This document shows, one piece after another, positions 55,562-64,000 of a DNA stretch of 64,000 nucleotides. The first letter of the stretch is position 1, and each line of letters starts with the position of its first letter. The position numbers and the translations under genes were made by a program. The notes below the pieces were generated by a model. The model saw only the letters and a list, made by a program, of their open reading frames with translations. It made no database searches and had not been told where the DNA came from. The stretch spans positions 1-64,000 of the forward strand of contig JARVKI010000023.1 of the NCBI GenBank assembly GCA_036674765.1, written 5' to 3'. The stretch comes from Seiridium cupressi. Lineage: Eukaryota; Ascomycota; Sordariomycetes; Amphisphaeriales; Sporocadaceae.

Positions 55562-56731
55562 ATGCCTCCCAAAAGCCCACGGGGCGCATTCAGTCCATTA
55601 TCCCGTTCTTTTTTCACAGTTCTTCCCTACATTGCCGGTCTCCTTCTTTGGGGTCCAACTCTGTACAATGGCACGTTCAAGGCACTGCTTGAGGCTCCCC
55701 TGACGGGCCAACTCAACCAATACACTCAGCTGAGAACGAACTACACTGAGATCTTCGTGCTGGATTATTTTATTGGTGTTATGGTGGCGTTCTTTTACCC
55801 TGCCACCAGTGCACAAGACGAGGGTTACCAGCTCTTCGTGCTCGACGCCTATTCAACCTTTGCTTGTGGGTTTGTCTGGCTTCATACTGAAGCTTCTCGG
55901 CCGGGCCCGAAGCCGAAATGGATCACAAGGTAAGCAAATAACCCGAGAGATATTATGATCCTGCTGATCAATGTGTGACCCTCCAGGGTTGCCACACTGG
56001 GTTGGCTGTGGCAAACCTTTGGCGCAGCAATAATACTGCCTATATTCTATGCCATCCACATCCCATGGGCGAGCCAGAAGACCCTACCACGTGTCGTAGA
56101 TGTGAATCGAGCAAGGGCCTTGACTCCCGCGCTCCTGCTGGGGGTCGCAGTCCCAACGGCGTTCATTATGGCGCCTGCATGGATGGGTCCGAATTATCGA
56201 CTGGCTGATGAGCATCAAATTTACGTTGCCATCTTCATGCTATCTCCCGTTTGGGTAGCAGGAATCTTGGAGGCAACGACTCTGGCAGGTGCGTCGCTCA
56301 GGAGTGTAGCAACTACCAGGAAGGACCGGTCTGCAGCCGCTTGGTGGGTTCGAGCTGCCTACCTCCAAACCTGTGCCATCTCCGCCGTTGGGCACCTCTA
56401 CCCTACGTACAAACTCTTGGTGGCTGAGAACCCAGAGATCGTGAACCTAACTCGAACGTATGTGCCGGCCCCCTTTGAAGGGCCTTCGGGCGTTGAAGAC
56501 ATTCTTGTGATCGGTTCATGGCTCTTCCTGCAATATGATCATATAATCATCAGCCTGTCGAGCTTGTCATGGGCCCTCGTGCTACTCAGGAAGACTCCCC
56601 TGGATCGCATACCAACTATCGTAATGATATTGTTACTATTGGTCGGCTCTGTGGTCCTCGGGCCGGGAGCAACGGTTTCACTGGCATTATATCTTCGAGA
56701 GGGGCATTTGTCAGCGGATGAAAAATCATGA
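55562..56731 (+). CDS. Polytopic membrane protein, possible integral-membrane terpene cyclase
   Basis: Two exons, 55562-55929 and 55987-56731, 370 aa. About eight hydrophobic segments. The first part reads FIGVMVAFFYPATSAQDEGY, an acidic pair after an F-F-x-P motif, then FACGFVWLHTEASRPG; later come LGWLWQTFGAAIILPIFYA and a final helix with VLLLVG-type residues. The layout (N-terminal LDxxxxxxVAFFxP, several acidic residues near helix ends) recalls fungal transmembrane proteins of the PaxA/AtmA, MacJ or AscF/AscI kind, some of which cyclise prenylated substrates. It is longer than Pyr4-type cyclases. The company of a PaxM-like epoxidase and a P450 supports a terpenoid context. The assignment is by resemblance from memory and is tentative. 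Confidence 0.45.
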
Positions 56732-58736
56732 CTCAAGAACAAAAGGAGACAAATAGTTTTCTCAAGTTATACACCGTAGCTCTCAACCCTTCGGGAGGTC
56801 GTGTGCGCTGTTTCATGGCACCACCCAGACGTTGAACGGAACAACTACCATAGCTCTCAAGCCTTATAATGTTTGATAAGTGGCTTCAAGGGTATCTACA
56901 AGATTCTATAAATTGAATGGCATAACTTTTTATTTCAGAACCAATTCAACACAAGTGATCATGGTGTCACGGTCTGAATCGTAGAAAAGACTTTGCTCTT
57001 CCAAACGGTTAGATTGATGGAAAGTCTACAGCTGTCCTCCTCCAGCTCCGGAGGCAGCTCCGTCACACATGAACGCCCAGTCTGTCGAGCGGGTCAAGTG
57101 CTCTAGGCATCTGCACATCTCCTGTCATGGCATGTCACAACTTTGATCCCAAGGCCGAAGGCAGGCAGAGAGACCTATCTATGCTATTCATGGCACATCG
57201 CTCCCCTTCCTTGGCCAATTAGACAATTCGGTGATGACTTTTTGGCTCGACTGGCTAACAGCCTTAGGTGTCATAGCCTTTCGCCGGGCAAGCCCCGGAC
57301 ACAAGAGACGGCGCACCCCGCGCACCCACATATGTGGAACTCGATTCTACATAGTACGGCGAGTGCGCCATCTCTTGTGTCGGAGATTTGTCGGGTCATT
57401 CTACTGTTACATCGGCAGTGTATGTGCCTCATCTTGATTATGCGGTCAGCAAATGCATCTCAGCATGGCCACACCGTCCGGGGCCGACGCAGGTAAAGCC
57501 TCGTACTCTGACCAACAGGCCAACCAGCTGGCATGGCTAAGCGCAAATCGGTCAGAATAAAGATGTGCAGTCAGCGCTGAGCTGCCATGTCTCGCTCAAT
57601 CATCTGCTCGGGCTTGGCAAAGAGGACTGCCACTCATTGACGCATCGTCCAGGGTTTCTGCGATCGGCCATAATAGTATAACATGACTTAGCGCATTACG
57701 CATAAGCGTTAATTGTCACAGAATTAGCTCTGATTCGTTGGTTCGGCCAAGTCAATCGTGTGCTCTATTTGCTGAAGGAAAACCCTATAATTTTAATTAT
57801 ACGTAAAACAGCGAGGTGATTATTATAAAAAATATTATTATCTTTTTAGATTTTGGATTGCCCGTTGCGTTGAGGAAATAAAGGCCTACGAAGATATCAC
57901 GGCGCCGTTCCGCGGCAGAGAGCATAGATCATGCGGGCCGAACGCGAATCGGCCCATCCCGCTCTACTCGTTGCGCATGGATACTCGACAGCGTCAAGCA
58001 TCATGATCATCAAGTCTTGGTAGGGAAATCCTGAGCATATCGTATTGATGGATACCCTGTACCACCCTGGCAGTGTTCTGCCAGTGTGGGTCACCCAGCA
58101 GTAGATATAGTAGGGTGTCAAAAGTACTCGGACCACCCTAAGAGGACCAGATATGGTGGTGAGTTGTTGTTGATTGTAAGGGGAGGTGTCAGTCGGGCTT
58201 TATTTGTAAACCGCAAAGTCCGGTGGGGTGGTCCGAGTACTTTTGACACCCCACTGTACAGTAGGTTCACCTCTAGCTCCAGCTCCAGCTGGAGCTCCTC
58301 AGATCATCCTTCCTTCTAGGATCACCCAATATACGTGTTTCCACCCATATTGCCCTCCATCACGTATTTTCAGTGTGGGGTCCTGGTGGCAATCCTCCAC
58401 TTTGACACACACCCTGCACCATATCCCCCGAGGTCAACTAGGCCCAGACGCTGGGCCGCCCACGGTACAACACCTTCATTCGAATTTCGCACTCAGCCTC
58501 TCCCGGCCTTGCATCTCACGTGACTTTAGCGGGTTTTGATCGAACAATAATCCCTACAAGCGCAGCCCCCCTCTCAGTGCCTAGTCCAGGCTCCGGGGAT
58601 AAGACGTGTTACACCACTGATATCTACCCTTCTTGTTTCCCCCGGCTTGAGCACTAAGTACGGGAGCCATATTACATAGCTTCCGCCAACTCCGCGCTAG
58701 GCTCTAGTTCACATCCTCACTCTCACATACCACAGT
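56732..58736. other. Intergenic with a mariner-type MITE
   Basis: About 2 kb without a credible gene. It holds a MITE at 58108-58256 (listed separately) and a short hairpin around 58067-58084 (CTGGCAG-TGTT-CTGCCAG). An A+T-rich segment lies around 57780-57860. The last 400 bp should be the regulator promoter, with an AGCTCC tandem near 58270-58295. Confidence 0.5.
58108..58256. mobile_element. Tc1/mariner-type MITE, element A (149 bp)
   Basis: Terminal inverted repeats start TAGTAGGGTGTCAAAAGTAC at 58108 and, read from the other end, CAGTGGGGTGTCAAAAGTAC at 58256 inward. They agree over about 30 bp (through CTCGGACCACCC) apart from the first base and one further transition. TA flanks both ends (58106-58107 and 58257-58258), the mariner target duplication. 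The internal part has no coding capacity. Each arm contains TCGGACC, a near match to the TCGGNCCGA motif. Confidence 0.75.
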
Positions 58737-59859
58737 ATGAGCGTGATAACACGACACACGGCCTGCAAGCTCTGCAGAGATCGGAAGGTGCGCTGTGACG
58801 GAGAGCAGCCAGCGTGTGAAAAATGTCGTCGTACCGGCGAGCAATGTGTCTATCTTGCCCCCAGCAGGTCGAACAAGGTAGACCTGCAGACAACCGTCGA
58901 GACATTGCAACAGCGACTGAGTAAGTTGGCCGATCCCCTCAATCACACGTGGACGAAAGGTTGACCTTGCCACCAAAGACCGGGCGGAAGAGATCATTCG
59001 TAAGATGGACCCGCCCCAAGTCACAAGGCCGTACCTCGGTTCTCCTACCGTGAGCGCCGACTTCGCATCTCTTCTCATGCCACCGTCCTTCCCGTCGGTT
59101 ACACCTGGTGATTCGAGCTTTTCCCCGACGCCTCCGAACTTTCCGAACTCTACGGCTTGGTTTTACCAACAGATGCCGCCCAACGAAATGTCGGGCAGTC
59201 AAGGTGTGGGCCTACCGAACCCGGCTACTGCCATGATAAATACAAATAGGCAAGAAGGTGGGCCGTTCCAGTCCGAAGATACAGAAATGTCTCACGGGGA
59301 CGCCACGATGGCGGCCGCGGCCGACCACTTCATTCCCAACCTGCGGCAGATTCGGGAATTGAATTCGATCGCCCCGTATCCATCGAAGAACACTTCCACA
59401 GATAAAGAGAACGAGGAGGACAAAATAATTGCTGCCGAACTAGCGTCATTCACAAAAGTTGTCTTTACTGCACAGTCCGAAATAGCCGGAATATCACTCG
59501 TGCTAGCTGAATACTTGGAGTGGATGCGGAAGGCCCCGAAAACGTTCGACCACTCGAGCATGCTTCAGAAGCTAGAGTCGCGGGCTCGCGAGGTACACGA
59601 TTTGGCTCGGACGCGGCATTATATAGCTTGGAAGGAAATGGTAGCGGCACTCGAGACGTATCGTCTAGGCGCGCGCCTAAGAGAACTGGAAGGCGGTGTT
59701 TGCAGGAGTTTAGCCGAGCTCGATCGTTTCTTCCACGCTGAGTACGATGTGAAGTGTACGCTCGGGGATCAGCGCAAATCGAAGCGAGCAGAATCAGGGC
59801 CCTCGTCATCTAATCGATCGTCATCTGTCGCCTCTGAAGATCAGCTAGGGAACTACTAA
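58737..59859 (+). CDS. Zn2Cys6 fungal-type transcription factor
   Basis: Two exons, 58737-58920 and 58979-59859, 354 aa. The binuclear cluster is C10-x2-C13-x6-C20-x6-C27-x2-C30-x6-C37, exactly the Gal4-type spacing, with basic RDRKVRC. A linker and a short coiled-coil (ETLQQRLNRAEEIIRKM) follow, as in dimeric regulators. The middle is Pro/Ser-rich and the C-terminal half is helical (about 200-300), resembling the AflR-type C-terminal regions. The intron is 58 nt. It most likely regulates the cluster genes on either side; inverted CGG triplets in their promoters fit. It is flanked by two different mariner-type MITEs. Confidence 0.88.
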
Positions 59860-60786
59860 CCGTCGCTTTGTTTTCCCTCGTACTAGCACGCTAGATCAAT
59901 TCATGAGCGTAGACTAGGCTTCTCTATTCTATGAGTGTAGGCAGGATACCTTCCGTAAACACGCCTCTACATTTTACTTAGAATAATGATCAGCTCTTAC
60001 TTGTTACTGACCAGTGTGAATCTATAGCTCTATCAATTTGTACATCCGATCTCCTTTAGCTAGCGGTCTGTGTCCGCTCCTTCGAGTTCCCCAGTAGCCT
60101 TTTCGAGATACACATGATGAACATCACTCTCAAAATACAGTACATGGCAATAATTTTGAACCCCTGTCAAGTATCCTATTAAAATAACCGGTATAAAAGG
60201 TGGGCATAGTTGCATACGCTTTATTATATCTAGTTCAAGTCCTCGTTAAGAAACCTGACAGGGGTTCAAAATTATTGCTATATACTATAGCCATCAAGGC
60301 GCAGATCTTACAGGTCGCTAGGATGTTTTTACCTAATACGGTCCACATGTGGATAAAGCGCTGATCCGTACATATATATATATATCTTTGCCTGATAAAT
60401 ATATGTGTAGAAAAGTATAAGTTACTGGACGCTCTTTTTGCTGCCACGGTACGTCTATCACACCCCACTTAGCGCATATACTAGGTAAAAATATCCTGAC
60501 GACCTATAGATGGGCCTTGTACTTCGGAAGCCTATTGGGCTGCTGGCTTGGCCCGATCTCCTGCTAAAGTAGCCCCACTTCTTACTGGTGAGAGCCCGTC
60601 GATAACAGCACGCTAACATCACATATACTGTAGTCTAGTCGGAGCGCTGTTCGTTCACATCGACCGTCTCAGTTGCACCATGGCTATGGAGCTTCATCCG
60701 CGCTAGAGCACTGGCACGATCGTCCTCATCCAAAAGAGGTACAGTATGTATATTGGCATAACGGTGTATACATGCCATCAGTCCCC
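59860..60786. other. Intergenic with a second MITE
   Basis: About 0.9 kb between the 3' ends of the regulator and the FAD monooxygenase gene (convergent). It contains the MITE at 60138-60287 and a short TA microsatellite near 60372-60386. Confidence 0.5.
60138..60287. mobile_element. Tc1/mariner-type MITE, element B (150 bp)
   Basis: Inverted repeats CAGTACATGGCAATAATTTT (60138 onward) and TAGTATATAGCAATAATTTT (60287 inward) agree over 32 bp through GAACCCCTGTCA. The three differences in the first ten bases are all C-to-T or G-to-A, so the right arm looks RIP-mutated. A TA dinucleotide flanks both ends (60136-60137, 60288-60289). The sequence is unrelated to element A except for the CAGT-like ends. 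No coding capacity. Confidence 0.75.
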
Positions 60787-62521
60787 TCAACATGGCAAGG
60801 CAGTTGAAACTACAGATCCGATTCGCTCTGATGCCGCCAGGACCGAGCCAGGAGTCGAGGCCATTCTTATACCTTGCCATAACACTAGGAACCCTGCTGC
60901 TGCGCCAAAAGACTGTAGAAGCAGAGATCGCAGACCATTCCTCTTGTCACCTTGAACATGCTCTAAAGCTAAGCCTGCGGTCGTCGCCTCCTCGTTCTTC
61001 CACGGCAAGCGACCTGAGGGGAACTTGCTGGTGCCATCTGCGATATCCAGACTTGGAGCTGTACGGATGATCTCACCAATTTGGTCTGCTAATGCTCTGT
61101 CTGGCTGCAATGGGAGTACCCAGGTCGCCAAGAACTTGTGCCACCATCCATCCCATGCCTGGACCTTGGTGGTCAAACTTGAGAGTTCCATGATGCGCGT
61201 CATACGCTCGTGGCGCTCGGCTTGATAATCATCAAATACTTTGGTCAGTGTGGCAGCGCTCGGCTTACTCTCCGCTCCTATTGCACGGCATAAATGATTG
61301 CACAACACAATCACTGACTCCATACCCGAATTGCCTCCGAGAGCAATGTTCGGCGTGACCTAGGATAAAGGATGAATTAGCTTGAATGCTCCACAGTCGC
61401 TGTGTCTGGAGCCGCAATGGTCCACGCACCTTATGCGCCGAGTCTCCCGCGAGGACAATACGACCATGATGCCAATGATCCAGAACGCCTTCTTCTAGGC
61501 TGACGAGCCCACCGCGCACCCGTCGTTTCCAGAGTTCTCCGAAGGTCAACGAGTTGGACACAGCATGCTGGGCGAGACTTCCAGCCAGTGCCTCGGCATC
61601 TTGGTCCGTATAACGCGCTCTATGTGGCCAGGTATAGGGCTCGTCGACACGGACGATGAAAAAGAAGAAAACCTTTTCGGGCTGAGCTAGGGCAAGGAAG
61701 GAATGACTTGGGTTGTAGACCACGGTGAGATCTCGCTCTCCCAATTCTGGAACTGCAGGAGCCATGCCGATCAGGGACTTCCACCGAGTTTTGTATGCTA
61801 GAATTTAGCCACAGTTAGACTTGCAAGCCAGATCTAGCTTCATATCGGTAAGCCTATACTCACCCGTCTTCTCTCTGACGGTAATCAGGCCAGGGACCGA
61901 CTTGTTTGCGTGGTCCCACATCAAAGCTCTCACGACGCTGTGCACGCCATCGCATCCCAGAACCATGTCGCCCATCTCAACTTCGCCGTTCGAGAGAGTC
62001 ACTTCAACTCGGTCGGCAAAGTGTCTGATGTCCTTGACGGGGCTCGATGTTCGTATGTGGGATTTGTCAGGCAGGCCGTCGTACAGGATCTGGAGGAACT
62101 CGCGTCTCTCCAGGAGCAACATACCCAAACCGTGGCTCGAGTGCAAATGTCAGCCTTGCATTTCGAGATCTTGTTTTAGTGGGACGACAGTAAACTTAGG
62201 CTACAAGACAACCATAAATTTGGGAAATGCTCACTTCTCCTCGAGATAACGGAAGTATCCACTATCCATTATCTTTTTTCCATCCGGCATCCGCACGATC
62301 CATCTGTCGCACGGAACACAGGCGTTTTTGGCGGCTTCTAGGCAACCTAACTGCTGCAAGACCCTAGCGCCGTGAGGATATATCGCGATGCTCGCGCCCT
62401 CGTCTGGCGCCACGACATCTCGCCTCTCCAGAACGACATGATCAATCCCAGCCTTCTGGAAACAAAGCGAGGCTGTGAGGCCAGTGACTCCGCCGCCGAC
62501 GACGATGATGCGAAAAGGCAT
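60787..62521 (-). CDS. FAD-dependent monooxygenase (PaxM/UbiH type)
   Basis: Four exons, 62521-62235, 62135-61864, 61797-61430 and 61359-60787, 499 aa, phases consistent. The FAD-binding GxGxxG motif is VVGGGVTG at residues 7-14, the Glu end of beta-2 is in VVLERRD, the DG motif is GCDGVHS, and the second FAD motif reads GDSAHKVTPN followed by GGNSGMESV. The start (MPFRIIVVGGG, then a GASIAIYPHGARVLQQLG helix) is very like the epoxidases of indole-diterpene and meroterpenoid pathways. Those epoxidise a terminal prenyl double bond before cyclisation. A weakly hydrophobic segment near residues 465-485 could anchor the C-terminus. The substrate is not known; association with the candidate membrane cyclase gives the terpenoid reading. 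Confidence 0.88.
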
Positions 62522-63196
62522 AGTCGAAATGCAAGGCCAGTCACGTGTAACAACCGCGGAGCGGTAGCAATGCAAGGACCCTCCCTATTTAGCCGTTTGA
62601 TCGTCGCGCATGGCATTTTATTATCATCCCTTGATGTCCATAGCCATGAAACGAATATCCTGGGGAGGGAGATCCAAGCGTCGAATGAGGGAGCGCTCTC
62701 GGGGTCCTCGGACCGAAGTGGAAACTAAGTATTCTCATCTCGGCCAGATGCCAGCCATACGAAATTGATAGGTGGGGAAGATGGCGGCCTCGCCTCCATA
62801 TCCTCCATATCCTCCGAGGCCTAGATGATCAAAAGTTCCATATCCAAATCAATCACGGCATCTCTTCTTGCATCATCACTGCTGATAGATGGCTCCGGGT
62901 TTGGGTGGATACCCGGGGATCGGACCCAAATTCCAACAAACTCGGGCAACCCGGCCCGACCCCACTACAAACGGCTCTGTGAATTACTTTTTGGTTGCTG
63001 TTGATGAACCCATGCTTAGAAATCTCCCCGTTCGTACATTGAGCTACTGAATCGGATTTCTCAGCAGATACGCGGTCCAACATCATAGAAACCGCTCTTT
63101 CTAGCCGCCAAACAGCTGAACCCTTGACCTAATCCTCACTGCCCAATTTTCAGATTCGGAGTACCATTCCCCTTGAGAACCATCACGCTACTCAAT
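62522..63196. promoter_or_regulatory. Divergent promoter between FAD monooxygenase and MFS transporter
   Basis: About 675 bp between starts at 62521 (minus) and 63197 (plus). TCGGACCGA at 62708-62716 matches the 9-bp palindrome of the P450/membrane-protein promoter. A tandem TCCATATCC-like unit lies near 62795-62820. Confidence 0.5.
62708..62716. promoter_or_regulatory. Candidate Zn2Cys6 site TCGGACCGA
   Basis: TCGG-A-CCGA in the FAD monooxygenase/MFS promoter, 187 bp upstream of the monooxygenase start. Pairs with the site at 55351-55359. Confidence 0.45.
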
Positions 63197-64000
63197 ATGG
63201 CCTCCAAATCCAACGGCGAAGCCGGCGTCGTCAGCCCCGAGACCACAAACGCTGCTCTACCTCCCAGGGACGAGAAACAGAACGCCTCCGACTCGCCTGC
63301 TCTTAGTGACCGAGCTGAGCCGGTCGCTGAAACCAAGACCGACACGGACCCTGCTAGCAGCCACGGCTTCAAGGTTTGTGACACTTGTCTTTACAGCCAT
63401 ACCATTGACGCCATGCAGCGTTGATGTATCGTATGTCAGCTAACCCGTAATGCCGTGTCATAGTGGTGGTTCGCCTACGCCTCGGTGCTGTCAACCGTCC
63501 TGCTGTTCGCCATTGATGGCACCATCGTGAGTAGCAGTCTGACTATCAAATTGGGGCGTGGGTTAATTCTAATGCCAACCAGGTCGCCGACATCCAACCC
63601 TCCATCGTCGATTCGTTGGGAGAAGTTGACAAGTTGCCGTGGATCGGTGTGGCCATCAGTCTCGGTACCGTCGCTATCCTGCCCCAGTGAGTTCTGCCAG
63701 ACTCGAAGGCCCTGTATACCCGTTCGTTCAAGAGGCTGACGAGTTTTTTATTTTTTTTCAAACTGTAGTGGCAAGGCGCTCGGTGTTTTCAACGTCAAAT
63801 GGTATTTCCTCGCAATGGTTTTCGGCTTCGAGGTGGGTAGCGCTATCTGCGGTGCCGCTCCGACTATGAACGTTATGATCGGTGGCCGGTTTATCCAAGG
63901 CTTCTTCGGTTGCGGTGTCTACGCCGGCGGCCTGACCGTTGTCGCCATGTCCACGACCAACCGCGAGCGAGCGTTATATTTCTCCGGCATCGTCGCCGTA
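63197..64000 (+). CDS. MFS transporter (DHA2/TRI12-like), cut by the window end
   Basis: Exons 63197-63373, 63464-63526, 63583-63686 and 63769 to beyond 64000. A 59-residue soluble N-terminus (Ser/Ala/Glu-rich) precedes the first helix WWFAYASVLSTVLLFAIDGTI (FAxDxTI motif of the end of TM1), then VADIQPSIVDSL, a WIGVAISLG helix and GKALGVFNVKW. The last visible part, GGRFIQGFFGCGVYAGGL, is the TM4 motif (R-x-x-Q-G) of 14-TM antiporters. The protein continues past the right edge. It is divergent from the monooxygenase and a likely exporter of the cluster product. Confidence 0.85.

Overview
The window is nuclear DNA of a filamentous ascomycete (Pezizomycotina). The evidence is short GT-AG introns (mostly 40-130 nt) with CTAAC/CTGAC branch points, families typical of the group (Clr5-domain and Zn2Cys6 proteins, PTH11-like rhodopsin-fold receptors, several MFS transporters) and repeats carrying C-to-T mutation of the RIP type. 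I cannot name the genus. Genes were rebuilt by joining exons at splice sites and checking reading phase.

Left edge, 1-8 kb: positions 1-1256 are an extreme A+T block with no CpA but retained CpG, the signature of saturated RIP. It stops next to the 3' end of an MFS monocarboxylate-type transporter. Next come a divergent stand-alone aspartyl-tRNA-synthetase-like gene and a small Fe(II)/2-oxoglutarate oxygenase. At 8.8 kb lies a membrane-anchored 768-aa protein of the heme-oxygenase-like iron oxidase superfamily. This co-location is the best candidate in the window for an undescribed amino-acid-related pathway.

12-25 kb: an arrestin-like protein, a gamma-glutamylcyclotransferase-like protein, a gene-poor stretch with a decayed aldo-keto reductase and one copy of a decayed repeat, a Clr5-domain protein and a dynamin-like GTPase with an apparent one-base frameshift.

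25-34 kb is a housekeeping block, all on the minus strand: diphthamide synthase DPH1, a secreted aldose 1-epimerase, V-ATPase subunit B and HMG-CoA lyase.

34-48 kb is accessory: a hypothetical gene, an MFS drug transporter with a 25-nt exon, a PTH11-like membrane protein, two small membrane proteins (one of the Sfk1/FRAG1 type), an orphan ORF and a broken BBE-type FAD oxidase.

51-64 kb looks like the edge of a secondary-metabolite cluster: a DUF3237-like protein, SDR, cytochrome P450, polytopic membrane protein (possible terpene cyclase), Zn2Cys6 regulator, PaxM-type FAD monooxygenase and an MFS transporter cut by the window end. Its two divergent promoters each carry a TCGGNCCGA palindrome, and two different Tc1/mariner-type MITEs (TA target duplications) flank the regulator gene. 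No backbone synthase is inside the window, so the cluster probably continues to the right.
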